Assembly (NCBI RefSeq): GCF_000003815.2
Contig: NC_049996.1
Span: 13,801,297-13,865,296 of the forward strand
DNA: 64,000 nt
Reading direction: 5' to 3'
Origin: Branchiostoma floridae
Lineage: Eukaryota; Chordata; Leptocardii; Amphioxiformes; Branchiostomatidae
Shown here piece after piece: positions 1-13,104 of the stretch. Below the pieces are notes generated by a model. The model did not search any database and was not told where the DNA came from. It was given only the letters and a program-made list of their open reading frames with translations. A program made the translations under genes and the position numbers. The first letter of the stretch is position 1; every line of letters starts with the position of its first letter.

Positions 1-3000
1 AATTGCCTTCATCTGTCATCACAGCGGGCTATCAAAAATAGAGGTAATCTTAATCTTAGTTTAATCTCTCATTTCATAAACGGCAAAGATTACTGTTTAA
101 GATTAAAGTAATTGTAGAGCAAAATAAATCTTCCCCCTCTGACTCTATTTTCATTTTATTTTTCCAGTTTAAAAGTAAACCTTATTTCCCAGAATGTCGC
201 AATAGTTCTTTCATTTTATTAAATTAAATTAGATTGAAACTCCTGCAAATTGTAGTAACAGGATGCTGCAAATTTTGGTGATTCATTTGATATATATACT
301 CTTTGATATATATGATTGTGGATGTATGTTGATTGACTCATTGAATCTAATGTATAAGACTAACCGTGTTGATTGTCATTAGCCTTTCAGGTGTGGTAGT
401 GAGATATGATATAGTTCCAGCGCCTATCGCTGCGGCCACTGCAACTGCGATGAAGATTAGCAGGTGGTAACTGGTAAGCGTCATCTTGCAGCTTGTGGCG
501 CTCCAACAACTGTTTCCTGTATTTTTGGGGTCTGTGATAAATCAAACGGTTTGCATAAATGGTGTGCACTACATGCATGTGTCATTTTTATCATATTTAC
601 AGAGGTTCATATCAAACCCCTGGAACGATGCAATAGAGAATTATGAAGAAGGATCCGTTGGCAATGGTCAGAGAATATCAATCAAAAGTCCAATTGCTGC
701 AATGACTGACCATGTTATCTATTCAATTCAATTGTAGTTGTGAGGGAATAATAAAATATACCGTGGTTTATGTTTGTTATAATGAATTCATATCACACTA
801 CATATAGTTATATATATCATATAGTGTTTGTTCAAACTTGCTACATATATTATGATTATTTTGCATCCATTTAGCATACTGAATTAGAATCTTCTGTGCC
901 ACGACTCTCACATCGCTGTGTTAATTCATAACTAATGCCTTTTTTGCACTATCATTGGGTAGTAGAGGAATGAACACTCATCTCTCTTTACCTTGTCGGA
1001 AGGCACCAGGCACATACATCTCATTGTACAGTAGGTCAGAAACGTTACAGCCTGCAGTTTTGGGGAGTATACATAGACAAACTGTTCATTAGAGCCCACT
1101 TTATAAGAATGCTACCTTACAAAGTGCAGTAACGATAGTAATATGAACGTAAAAACAAACCTCTGCCTTTATTACCTTGTCGGAAGGCGCCAGGAACATA
1201 CGTCCCGTCGTCCAGAAGACCAGGAATGTTGGAGTCCGTAGTTTGGGGGACTGAGTCGTCCGTCTCTGTATCAGCCGGTTGTTGCCGTAGGTTGTTAATG
1301 TCATCACTGTCCAGATAGTTGTACACGTTCGCGTTGCTGGTGTTAGGGACCTCATTGCTGTCAGTCGACGCAATTTCGACCTTGATTTCTCCTCCTTTGG
1401 AAAAAGGACGAAAAGAAATATTCAATACATGAATAGCTCGGGATGGCCGGGCAGTTCTTAGTTTAATTGACTTAAAAGTATAGTAAAAGCCAGCTAATTG
1501 CACAACGGATTACCACGCACATCTCTTAATTGCATGGGATGCAAAAATCCTAAACAGGTGTGTTGCAGCTGGTTAACTTCGCATTGTTGCAACACCTGGA
1601 TAATTGCAGGAAATACACAAGCAAATGGAGTTTGCATCTGCAACGGTTTCTACTATAGTAGAAAGCAGCCCAAACTGTGTGTGTGTGTGTGGTTGGGTAG
1701 GGGTGCACAGTTGGTAGAAATACTTAGATTTCTTTGCAGACAAAATGTCTCCACCGTGAAGAAGAGACTGAGGCCACTCGATATTTGATTTTAAAATGGC
1801 AGGGTATTCGTATAGATTTTTGCGACAAAAAAATATCACCAGTATCACTTGTAGATAAGGTCGTACCTGTATTGATGTCTTGGCTTGGAAGTGGTGGGAG
1901 CGGGCGACGAGCTTTGTTGTCCCCATCGTTAGCCTTCTGATCTTTTTCCTTTGTTATCGTCGCCCTCGAGATACCTTAAGAGCAAGGACAATGGGGTCAC
2001 TGAACTGTAGATATGCAAAATCTGCAACTAAAATGTATGATGGGCGAAAAACTTAAGAGTTTGACAACATATACCTGTTGTTAGTAACTATGAAACACCT
2101 AATGTACAACCCGAGTTAATTGATTTTAGTTATATTATAATTGTTTTAGTTTTATGCAGCCTAAATTCTAGGCACTCCTTCATCATTAAGTGTCATCTCA
2201 ATAAACTCAAGGGCGAGGGGGGAGTAATTAGTATGGATACGGATGGACCGTGGTTAATTAGAAAATTGGACAAGATTGCAGAAAAACGTACGTAGATGGA
2301 ACAGTTAAGAGTATAAAGATCAGCAATGCCGTAGACCTCAACATCACTAATATTGATCGTAGACAGAATTACTGTAATGACAATGTTTTATGAATTATAC
2401 ATGAATTTTAAGGTTGAAATGAAGTGAACATTTAGAATACGAAACGCACCTTCGCCATCTTCCTGTACTAATGCATCAGGCACCTTCTGGCATACAGGAA
2501 CTGTGAGAACGCCCTTCCCCACAACGGCTGTCTGTCTATGTTGTTTTTCCTGTTCGTCGGTATGTCGTAGCTTGTTGATTTCATCTTTGTCTACGTAATG
2601 GTACATGTGGATGTCAGGATCTTCATGGTCCCCTTTGCCAGCAGAGAGTGATAAACTTAGCTCTCTACCTGCAAGGAGTTAAAAAAAGTACCATGTTATG
2701 AAATAGGAAACATTTAGTATGTGTAGACGAATTTATTTTGATAGAATGAAAGTTACACTAGTATCTACTATGGAAAGGGTATTGAAAACAGAGTGTGTAT
2801 GTGGTGTGTGTGTGTGGGGGGGGGGGGGTTGCATTTCCTCTGAGGAGCAAGTTGAATGTTTCGAGAGGTAAATCTGGTAAAGACAAGATTTGTATAACTT
2901 TTGAAGTAGCAGTATGCATCCTACCTATTATTACGTCTTGGTATGGAAGTAGTGGCAACGGGCGACGGGCTTTGTTGTCTCCACTATGCGCCATGTCCGT

Positions 3001-3030
3001 CTGAAAAGGATCTTTTTTAGTTGTGGTCAT
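1..3030 (-). CDS. R1: type II membrane receptor, sushi/C-type-lectin family (3' part outside window)
   Basis: Exons on the minus strand, all GT-AG: A 2925-3030, B 2450-2668, A' 1867-1974, C 1176-1394, D 992-1051, TM 365-531, and the first 28 bases of the stalk exon (1-28) before the window ends. The frame is open through every join (phase 1 between tail exons, phase 0 after TM). The start is the ATG at 3030, which opens [20 protein letters not shown]. Tail motifs seen are RPLPLLP (A), MYHYVDKDEINKLR (B), RPLPPLP (A'), [16 protein letters not shown] and TYVPGAF (C), and MYVPGAF (D). The helix (LLIFIAVAVAAAIGAG) follows a Cys/Lys-containing segment, with the basic side cytoplasmic. Exon C could instead end further on, at a GTTTGTT donor near 1161. 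The lectin end lies beyond the left edge, so the domain content there is inferred from R3, which is nearly identical over this stretch. Confidence 0.85.
2789..2830. repeat. (GT)n plus poly-G tract in R1 intron
   Basis: GTGTGTATGTGGTGTGTGTGTG followed by about thirteen G. Confidence 0.9.
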
Positions 3031-3077
3031 CGTCCACCAAGCAGCTGGGGAGTAAGGCTACTGGAGGTCACTTCATC

Positions 3078-3107
3078 CACGTGCGAGCTGCTCAGTCTTA
3101 TGCAAAT
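3078..3107 (-). promoter_or_regulatory. R1 promoter element pair: octamer ATGCAAAT and E-box CACGTG
   Basis: CACGTG is at 3078-3083 and ATGCAAAT at 3100-3107, 16 nt apart, ending 47 bp upstream of the start codon at 3030. In the direction of transcription the octamer (ATTTGCAT) comes first. The arrangement is repeated at R2 and R3. The octamer is the classical POU/Oct site. The role here is inferred from conservation and position only. Confidence 0.6.
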
Positions 3108-6023
3108 TAAATGTTTGTCGGTATTTTGCTCAAAGAAATTAATGCAATTCGCCGGAGATCAGACAACAAGCGTTAAGCCACAACAGAAAGGTGACTGTGG
3201 CTTCAAATTGCGAGGAATGCGCATGAGCTCGAGAGACAAGCACTATTTTTTAAAGCAGTAGTTAAAACATTTCGGCCTCTTGACGTTGGTAAGCTGGAGA
3301 TCTACCTCACATCTAGAAGGTCTGGTAAATGATAATGAATAAACAATAATGTATTAATGACAATTCATAATATTGTCCATGGAATAAGTATGACTTATTC
3401 AATGTTTTATGAATAACTTTAAGGAGCTTGTCCTTGTCTCAATCATGTGATGAAGAGCGAAAACTAGCGCGTAGCAAAAAGAGAGAGCATGTTATGTTAC
3501 AGTTGGGAGCAATTTTGGATGCCCCCAAAATGAATTTCGACCTTTTTGACATTGTCGGCTGCAGCAACATTCTAATTTCTAATGCAATTAAATGTTGTTT
3601 TCGCATCTGAGTACCACGTGGTGCTAAGTAGCTGCCTAAGGAATGCATCTAACGCTGGATCAAAGAAAATAACTCTTTTATCGAACCTTCTTTGTCCCAT
3701 TCGTAATGTTTGTGAGCAGGTGTTTGATCATTGGTCATTACTTTGATACGATCTGCCCTTTTTTCAAGAAATAGATTGGTCTGCATTGCGAGCAGAAACA
3801 TGCCTGTTTGCAAAAACAAAACACTAATTCTCTTAGCTTGAAAAGTCATCTGAGTGTGTGTAAATCATACTTATCATGGCATATTTGGAACATTAACTTA
3901 TTTTTTTGGGGAATCAATTTTGTGGAAATTGTATACTGCATTTTGTATCCAAGAGGGGTCTTGTATTGATATCAAAACAAGAAGCGAAATAAAGATACCT
4001 TTTTTGTCTGCTAAATCAATCACCATTATTGAGTTGTATCAATATCTATTGAATTTCTGTACGTATTCCTTTTGCAGATGATATGTTCAATCGATAGACC
4101 ACAAAAAAGAAGGTCCAGATGGTTCTATTTTCTACAAATAAAGGAATAGGAATTTGGCTTGCAAAAAATCAAGAAACGTTTGCAAGCTCTCATATTATTT
4201 AATGGACTTCTTCAAACTGTCCGAGCCCTTCAACGAGACACAAACTGATATGAAGAAATTGTTCAAAGATAATAATTAGAAAATGGTATCAAATCTTAGC
4301 CAAAATAAAGTATACATAGTACATGTAAATGTTTTGTTCTAATTAGTTTCTTTATTCATTTAGATAGAAATATGAAATATTCGAAAGAAAAGTACTGATG
4401 AGAACTTGAAAGTAATATTTCGATGTTATCAACACCTTTATTATGCTTTTTCTCAGATTGTTCCTACCAACTATTTTCGTATAATGTCTTAAATAAAAGA
4501 TAGTAATAATAGTAAGCAGCTTCTTTTACAATACATTTGCTCTATCATGTAATCAGTTTATGTAGGTATACTTCAAACCTGGCATTTTCAACGATAGAAA
4601 TTGTTTTTTTTGGAAAGCCTTTTATATATAAACTGCCCTTGTTTGGATGGAATCTAAATTCACTATTTTGTAATTTTGTGTGGATCAGTGAAGGAGGAAA
4701 CCTTCCAAAGTCACCATTGCATTATATTTTTTGCTTACAATTTTAGGAACCCTGGAAAATTATTGTATAATGCTATTGGGAAGTTCATTCCCTTTTGTTG
4801 GAATAAACGTTTAAAACATGATTACACATATTAGCATTGACGAATGTTCTGGTATCTTTACATGTCCTGACACAACGCTAATGAAATGTCCTGAAAGTTT
4901 TTTTTACTTTGCTTACGTGTCCATTTACAAAGGCTGTCACAAGATCTCTGACGTCTCCCTTAAACATCAACATGTACTCATTCATTGTACGATCATTCCA
5001 CATTTCTGTTAATGTCATTCATAAATCATCATTTTACCTTATCATTAGATATGTGCAACTTGTTATTTCATCTCAGCATACTTACTGAAATAGCCTGACT
5101 TTTACTAGATGTTTTACTTCCATCATCAAATAATTCAAATCCCAAATTAAAGGAAAATTTTCTAGCCAGGGACAGAGGATTTTCCTTCACTTCACGAGAA
5201 AACCTTCTCGAGTCACAGTCTAATTACAATGGTTGTTTACGGTTTTTTGCTACCCAGACTAATCAGTGTAAAGTGTTATTGACATGCTAAAGCTACTCCT
5301 TTTTCTTGGAATAAACGTTGAAATTTATAACAATTATATAACTGACAAATGAACTGGATTTTGTTTACATTTTATTACGTAATACTTATCAAATGTGCTT
5401 AACAATCTTACTTTAACAGCGATATTGTACAAATAATTTTTATAAAGATTACAAGATCTTCAAGTTGTTCCATAGAGAAATTACATCTAAAATCATTCCA
5501 CATTGTCGTTAATGTTAACGTTATTCCTTTAATACGCTCATATTAAATGGTAACATCATGATCGAAGTATAATACTTTCACCTCTCTGAATGACAAAAAT
5601 AAAGGAAAAATGTATGTTACAACAGTTTGAAAAAATTAACACAATATATTGTATGATATTGGGACTTAGTCATAAGCTTTCAAGTTGTTAAGTGAACGAA
5701 TAAAAAGTTACCTTCATACAAGTTTTCTGGACAAATAGATTACAAGACTGAAACAGCAGCTACAACGACGCTATTGTCAGTATTGATATGACAAATAAAG
5801 CAATGGCACCACATGCAAGTAAGCAAAGCATACATGTAGAAAAGAAAAGAAACACATTAGGCCGTATATATGACATGCCATGCCTCAACTCGCAAGAAAG
5901 AAACCAAAACTGGAAATTTAAGTGAACACAACCTACTTGCACTAGCCAAGTTGGTGCATCTCCTATTAAGCGTATCACCAAACTTTAAGCTAGTTAAATT
6001 GCTATGTTTTTGAGCAGGGTGTT
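3108..6023. other. R1/R2 spacer
   Basis: No gene seen. It contains landmarks shared with the other spacers (CTTGTCCTTGTCTCAATCATG at about 3428; GATCAAAGAAAATAACTC at 3658; TTTTGTTGGAATAAACGTTT near 4795). It is the shortest and cleanest version, with empty sites for the MITE and the (ATC)n element found in the R2/R3 spacer. Small ORFs here are not conserved. Confidence 0.7.
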
Positions 6024-9000
6024 TTAAGAATCCTGACAGATGTACCTTAGGTTATTACCGCATCCAGTATCGTCCCACATAGGGGTGCCCGTGGGTCCTG
6101 ACCAGTACTGTACACAGTGTAAAGAACGCAACCATGCATGGATACACGAAGGCTCTCCTGGATTCCATCCCTAACCCGAAAAAGGCAAATAAGTCACTTT
6201 ATTGTCAAGAAATAACATATCTATGATATGGGCATATCGTTTTCTATAATCCACTTCTGAAACCTAGTGCGCTGAGTAAAACGTAAGACTCTGAGATTTT
6301 TGTCTACAAACCAACAAAACCTACAGTAGCCTAACAATGAACACCTTGAATGGATGACCTTGAAGCAAATTAGCACGATTCTTTTCTAATGGCTTCACGA
6401 TCAATACTTTTTAAGTAACACACAAAGCGTGTTAACGCACCTTGTAATGGTTGCCCTGTAACATAGACCCGTCTTCCCATTGCCAGTATCCACAGTCCTT
6501 CAATCCAATCCAGTACTCGGAGTTTTTTCCGAACTTGTCGACAATCAGGTTTCTCAGAGCGACGTCCAGTTCCTCCGTTTTCGGCATGGCTAGCGTGGAT
6601 CCCCCTCTCCTACAGGCCATTTGCGCGTCTTCGTAGTTCTTTTTGTCAAGAACAACCCGGATGCACGTTTTAGCAATTAGTTGGTAGCCAGCTCTGCATG
6701 TAGCTGAAACAGTCACAGGAGTTTTGGTCATCATTTATCCCTTTTGGATTTCTAGCTGCACGTGTCTTATTTGGCCGGTTTAAATGATCGTACGCAAGCC
6801 AAGCAAGTCTTTAAGTTACTTTTAGGCCTTTAAAGATGATCAAATGATCAATTTTCTGACTTTCGGACTTGTCATGCCGTCTAGAAAGACGTGATTGAAT
6901 GTAGCAGCTTTTGAAAGTAATATTTTCAGAAATAACTTTCTGGAGGCTTATTCTTTTGTAGCCAACTAGTACAAATTTCAAATGATTTTGAGCAACCACT
7001 TATCAAGCACATCGTACACATCAACATGCTAAGATACTTGGCACAAAAAATAAATGAATGATTCATGATCAATGCAATTGGCTACATGCAATCGGTCAAT
7101 CTTAAACTTATCATACAGGGGGCAGAAAACAAAACACAAAACCATGCACTCTGATGTATACAAAGCTGTGTGTTGTATCTTTTTTTCAATTATTGTCAAA
7201 CCATTTTTCTTTTCTGAATTACATACCTTTGCATGTTGGTGATTTTCCGCTCCAAGTCCCGTCAGACTGACAAGTACGTGTAGAAGTACCGACCAGCTTG
7301 TATCCTGGGTTACAGATGAAGGTGACCACGTCTCCGTAGGAGTTGGAGCCAGTCATGGCACCGTTTGCTGGGGGTGGCATCTTCAAACACTGCGGTGCTG
7401 GTGTCGTCTTTCGAGGTGTAGTTGTCATCTGGGGCATCGTGGTTGTCAAAAGTGGCAGGATGGTTGTTACCTTGGCCGGTGCGGATGTCACCCGTGGCAG
7501 TGTGGTTGTCATCCAGGGCAACGTGGTTGCCATTTGGGGCAGTGTGCTGCTCACCATTGACAGTGTGGCTGTGGATGTCACCCAAGGCAGTTCCGTTGGT
7601 ATCAAAACATCAACGCTGGTGTTCTGTTGAGGTAATCAAAATGCAGAATTTAATATGGTATCCTTTAAGTCATCAACACAATGTAAATGGGTTGTTTAGT
7701 GCCTGCATATATGAATGTGTAGTTGTAAAACCAATATCATCTTAGACTATACTTACTTTATCTGCAGTTGATGATTGAAACATGAAGATTGCAGACACGT
7801 AGGTTTTTGTGACATTCAAGGATGGCTTTGTAAAATCAACTTGCAGGTAGGTTGCAGTTGAATTGATACTTGTCACAGGCTTTGCAGTTGTCCAATTGTC
7901 TTCATTTCCCATCACAACGGGCTATCAAAAATAGATAATGTTCCAGTTTAACACTGAATCTTACTTTTAAGAACGAATTAAATTGGTCGTGACCTTATAC
8001 ATGAACTTCTGGTAAGTTTTCCAACAGTTATATGAGATGTTCTTAAATTCAAAGTCCTGCAAAATCTATTAATAGGAAAGCTCTCCCTCACTGTTTTCAT
8101 GTCCATTGTCCACTTTAGCGCTCTCGTAAATCTGAGGATGAACAACTAAAATTCATGCCAACTTTTGCAAGAATCCTTTCATTTGGCTAAATTCCTGCAA
8201 AATATTTTAACATATACAATGTTTTGGTGATTCATTTGTATATCCATGAATTAAAATAAATGTTGGTTGACTTATGGATCTAGATCTAAGGTATAAGACT
8301 AACCGTATTAGTTTCCATTTGCCTTTCAGGTGTGGCAATGAGATATGTGACCACGCTAACTCCAACGCCTATCAAGAAGGCCACGGAAACAGCGATTATG
8401 GTAATCAGACAGCAACGATTAAACGTCATCTTGCAGCTTTTAGCAATCCAACAAGTGTTTTCTGTATCGTTGGTATCTGCGAGTAAGCAATTAGTTTGCA
8501 TTAAATTCTGTGTACTATATGTCGTTTTCAACAATCTACATACTATTAGATTGATATTAAGCCTACGTCGCTACACAAACGTTAAACATTCATGGAAAAG
8601 CATCTACATTGTAGTGGTAGTAATTTTTTTTTTCTATTTTACAAATGAAACAGCAACTAAAAAATAATTTGAATTGCAATCACTAGCCATGTCATTTATG
8701 CTCTTCAATCGTATTTGTAGGGAAATTGTAAAATACACTTCCGTTTGTTTTTCATTTGCAGTGCACTAGTGATATACATTGCTTCGAAATTCTTATCAAA
8801 ATATATTTAATGAAACCTCTCATGTAGTGTTTTTAAAACTTTCTACATGTAATAGGATTACATTTCATTAATCTAGCAAACTTCTTAGAATTTGCTGTGC
8901 CATGACTCTCACATCGCAGTCTTTATCTATAACTAATACCCCTCTTTTTGGTACTATCACTTGGTAGTCCAGAAATTGTGTGACCTCTGACCTCCACCCA

Positions 9001-9617
9001 GTAATTGTGTGACGTAAAAACAAGCCTCTGTCTTTACCTTGTCGGATGGCGCCAGGCACGTACATGCTGTTGTCAATAAGACCGGGAATGTTGGTGTCCG
9101 GAGTTTTGGGGACTAAGTCGTCCGTCCCTGTATCAGCTGGCTGTTGCCGTAGATTGTTAATGTCATCTCTGCCCACATAGTTGTACACGTTCGCGTTGCT
9201 GGTGTTAGGGACCTTCTGGCTGCCATTCGACGCAATCTCGACTTTGGTTTCTCCTCCTTTGGTAAAAAAGATAATAAGAAACACTCAATAGCTAGGGCAA
9301 CCTTTTTTTCCTTGACCTTACTAAATAGTTTCAATTGAGTTGAAAGTACAGTAAAACCCAGCTAATTGCACAACGTATTAGCGTACACATCTCTTAATTG
9401 CATGGGATTAAAAAAATCTCAAACGACTCTGAGGAGCACTGAATGTTTCGAGAGGGAAATCTGGTAAAGACAAGATTTGTATAACTTTTAAAGTAGTAGT
9501 ATGCATCATACCTGTTCTTACGTCTTGGTGTGGGAGTAGTGGCAACGGGCGACGGGCTTTGTTGTCTCCACTATGCGCCATGTCCATCTGACGCGGATCT
9601 TTTTCGGTTGTGGTCAT
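6024..9617 (-). CDS. R2: compact type II receptor with one sushi and one C-type lectin domain (489 aa)
   Basis: Exons: A 9512-9617, C 9038-9256, TM 8304-8476, stalk 7757-7921, mucin+sushi 7227-7623, lectin-1 6441-6703, lectin-2 6024-6170 (stop TAA 6024-6026). The exon lengths sum to 1470 nt, a closed frame of 489 aa. The tail has one SH3-type core (RPLPLLP) plus [16 protein letters not shown] and MYVPGAI. Exons B, A' and D are absent. The helix is around [17 protein letters not shown]. The stalk carries N-glycosylation sites such as NWT and NST. The sushi domain has the usual Cys pattern and [20 protein letters not shown]. Lectin-1 has YWIGL. Lectin-2 has [13 protein letters not shown] and WDDTGC. 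The calcium-site positions read EPS and WDD rather than the classical EPN and WND, so ligand type is open. This is the best minimal, intact gene of the array. Confidence 0.88.
7395..7590 (-). repeat. R2 degenerate coding minisatellite of the stalk
   Basis: Nine or so diverged seven-codon units (TTTLPR, TTILPL, TTTMPQ and similar). The order is the same as in the other paralogues, but the copies are more divergent, so this stalk is older or less homogenised. Confidence 0.85.
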
Positions 9618-9654
9618 CGTCGACCAAGCATCGGAGAAGTAAGGTCACTTCATC

Positions 9655-9684
9655 CACGTGCGCGCTGCACAGTCTTATGCAAAT
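9655..9684 (-). promoter_or_regulatory. R2 promoter element pair: octamer and E-box
   Basis: CACGTG is at 9655-9660 and ATGCAAAT at 9677-9684, with the same 16-nt spacing as R1 and R3. The pair ends 37 bp upstream of the R2 start at 9617. The flanks (CTTCATC before, TTAAAATGTTTG after) match R1 and R3. Confidence 0.6.
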
Positions 9685-10186
9685 TAAAATGTTTGTAGGT
9701 ATTGTGCTCAAAGAAATTAATGCGATTCGCCGGAAATCGGACAAGAAGCGTTATGCCACAAAAGAAGCGTGAATGTGGCCTGAAATTGTGAGGAATGAGC
9801 ATGAGCTCGAGAGATCTTTATTTTTGAAGCAGTAGTTAAAACATTTTGGCTTCTAGGCGTTGGTAAATTAAAAATCTACTTCATTTCTAGACTGATCTGG
9901 TAAATGATAATGAATAGTCATTAATATTTTAATGAAAGTTTATCATACTGTCCTTGCAATAAGTATGACTTATTCAATGTGTTAGAACTTTTAGGAGCTT
10001 GTCCTTGTCTTAATCATGTGATGAGGAGCGTAACAAAAAGAGAGACCATATTATGTTACCATTAGAAACAATTTTTGATGCCCTCAAATGCATTTCGACC
10101 TTTTCAAAAGTGTCGACTGCAGTAACTTTCTAATTTCTAATGCAATCAAATGTTGTTTTCGCATCTGAGTACCACGTGATCCCTTG

Positions 10187-10480
10187 ATCAAAGAAAATAA
10201 CTCTTTTATCGAACTTTGTTTGTACCTTTCGTATTCTTGATGAGCAGCTGTTTGATCAGTCGTCATTCCTTTATACGATCTGCATTCAATCAAATGGATT
10301 GGTCTGCATTGCAAACATTTGGTAAACATGGCTTGCTCAAAGAGGATAACTCTTTCATAAAACCTTGTTTGTACATTTTGTAATGTTATTGAGTAGCTGT
10401 TTGATCAGTTCGTCATTACTTTGATACGATCTACCTTTTTTTCAAGAAATGAATTGGTCTGCATTGCAAGCAGAAACATT
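10187..10480. repeat. Two-copy tandem repeat of about 148 bp upstream of R2
   Basis: GATCAAAGAAAATAACTCTTTTA (10187 on) and the related CTCAAAGAGGATAACTCTTTCA (about 10336 on) begin two copies that also share TTGGTCTGCATTGCAA. The same doubling is found upstream of R3 (20899-21193), but R1 (3658 on) and R4 (29643 on) have one copy. Confidence 0.7.
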
Positions 10481-12281
10481 TGGTATACATGGCTGTTTGG
10501 AAAAACAAAACGTTATTTCTCTTAGCTTGAGAAGTCATCTGAGTGGGTCCAAATCATAGTTATCATGGCATATTTAGATAATCAACTTATTTTTTGTGGC
10601 ATGAATTTTGAGAAAAATATTATATCCAAGAGAGATCTTGTATTGAAATCAAAGGAAGAAGCGAAATAACGATACATAAATAGTTGCCCCAAATTAATCA
10701 CCATTATTGAGTTCTATCAATATGCATTGGATTTCTGTACGTATCACTTTTGCAGATGGGCTCGATAGTCAATAAAAAGAAAGGTCCAGATGGTTCTTTA
10801 TTCTACAAATAAAAGAAAAGAGCGAGCATATTATCTAATTGGTTTCAACAAACCGCCCTAGTCCTACAACGGGGCGCAAACTGGTATCAAGAAATTGTAT
10901 ATAAATATTGATGAGAAAATGGTATAAAATTTTAGCCAAGATATACTCAATATGCAGTACATATAAATGTTTCTTCCTAACACTTTTTTTTAGTTTTATT
11001 TTGATAAAATCATAACATGAGAACATGAAAGTGATATTTCACCATTTTTTCACTATTTTATTATTCTGTGTTGACCAGGCAAGGAGTACTGTTGGATTTT
11101 TATCCACTTTATTGACAGGAAAACCTTCCAAAGTCACCATCGCATTATAATTGTTGCTTACACTTTTAGGGACCCTGGAAAATTATTGTAAGGTGTCATT
11201 GGGATGTTGAGTTCATTCCCTTTTGTTGGAATAAACGTTTCAAGCTTTATTACACCTATTAGCATTGACGAAGGTTCTGGTATTTCTACACATCCTGACA
11301 TAATGGTAATGAAATGTGTTAAGCACTTTTACTTTGTTTACGTGATTCCTTACCACTCACCAAAGCTCATACCAGTTCTTCCTTACACATCAAAATGTGC
11401 TATCATTCCACATTGCTGTTAAAGTCATTCATAAATCATCATTTTATCTTATCATTGGATATTTGCCACCTTTGTTATTTCATCTCAGCATACATAATAA
11501 AATAGCCTGACTTTTAATAGATGTTTTACTTCCATCATCAAATGGTTCAAATCCCAAAGGAGATAAATTTTCTGGCCAGGGACAGAGGATTTTCCTCCAC
11601 TTCACGAGAAAACTTCCCCGAATCACAGTCTAATTACAATAGTTGTTTACGGTTTTTGCTACCCAGACTAATCCGTGTAAAGTGTTATTGACATGCTAAA
11701 GCTACTCCTCTTTCTTGTAATAAACGTTGAAAATTTATAACAATAATATAACTGACAAATGATTCATTTTTACATTTTATTATGCTTGTACTAATCCCTA
11801 AAAGTGCTTAACAATATTACTTTGACAGAGATATTGTGTTTATAATTCTATAAAGACATTACAAGATCTCCAAGTTCTTCCATAGAGAAATTGCATCTAA
11901 GATTGTTCCACGTTCATGTTATTCTTTTTATTCGCTCATGTTAAATTGTACCATTGTGATCGAAATACAATATTTTCATCTCATTAAACGAATAAAATAA
12001 AGGGGAAAATGTATGTAACAACAGATTCAAGTTGAAAACTGTATGATCATCGATATTATTTACCACTAATTTATTACAATACCTTTGATTTCTTCCATAG
12101 AGCAATAACATCTAAGATTGTTCCACGTTGATGTTAATGTTATTCTTTTTAAACGCTCATATCAAATTGTAACATCATGATCGAAGCATAATACTATCAC
12201 CTCTCTGAATGACCAAAATAAAGGAAAGATGTATGTAACAATGCAACAGTTTGAAAAAGTTACCATAATATATTGTATGAT

Positions 12282-12460
12282 ATTGGGGCTTAGTCTCCAA
12301 GCAGATCCGACGGTGCCTAAAGAGATAGTATCAAAGCTGTCAAAGGAGTATAGCCGGCCAATGGGAGTCAAACGGGCACCGAATCCGCTATACCACGTCC
12401 CTTGCTAGCTTTGATACTATAGCTATCACCGTAGGGTCTGCTTGGAGACTAATTGGGGCT
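12282..12460. mobile_element. MITE with terminal inverted repeats and 9-bp target duplication
   Basis: The element spans 12291-12451, with ends TAGTCTCCAAGCAGATCC and GGTCTGCTTGGAGACTA. It is flanked by ATTGGGGCT on both sides (12282-12290, 12452-12460). The matching site in the R1/R2 spacer (ATTGGGACT, 5658-5666) is empty. A 9-bp duplication is typical of Mutator-like elements. Confidence 0.8.
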
Positions 12461-12490
12461 TAGCCATAAGCTTTCAAGTTGTTTAAGTGA

Positions 12491-12817
12491 AGTGATAGGT
12501 ACAGAAGGAGCCCGATTCCGTACATGGTGCAGCTGCTAAACAACACTTAAATGTTATGGACTATGGTCTATTTGTACATTCGAACAGCTACACTACTATT
12601 GTGTGCCACTCTATCAGGCAATCATGTATTCTGTTTATATACTGAGTTTTAAAGTAATTCTGTAATTAAGCTTTTAAATTAGTTTTTTTTTGCAAAATTG
12701 TAAGTGTGATCATGTTATATATGCACAAACATAATTCAGGTAACTGAGGTTGCCTGCGAGGCCTTGTACATAGTGTATATGTTTCCTGAATAAACCAATC
12801 ATCATCATCATCATCAA
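12491..12817 (+). mobile_element. Short retroelement insertion with (ATC)n tail
   Basis: An insertion of about 330 bp ending in AATAAACCAATCATCATCATC. The R1/R2 spacer is continuous at the matching point (about 5690-5700), which defines both borders. It looks like the 3' UTR of a 5'-truncated LINE. No coding part is left. Confidence 0.6.
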
Positions 12818-13104
12818 CAAATAAATACCATTTATACAATTTTTATGAAAAAATGGATTAGTAGATTATAACAGCAACTATAACGTCACTACTGGTATGA
12901 GAAATAAAGCAATGGCCGTACATGCAAGTAATTATAACCAAAGTATAAAAAAAGTCAGTAAACATATTAGGCCGTATATATGACATGTCATACACCAACA
13001 AGAAAGAGACTACACCTGGAAATTTGAACGTAAACTGAAAACAACCTACTTGTGGGGTCCATTCACTGGTTAAGTTGGTGCATCCTCCTATCAAGCTTAA
13101 CGCC

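Noticed and set aside
365-578. Frame giving MHVVHTIYANRLIYHRPQ at the R1 transmembrane exon
   Set aside because: The phase-1 frame spliced from exon D gives a clear hydrophobic helix; the longer ORF is in the wrong frame.
5360-5560. Tandem sequence similarity among spacers as a CRISPR or satellite array
   Set aside because: The similarity comes from duplication of whole gene-plus-spacer units in a eukaryote, with no regular short repeat-spacer pattern.
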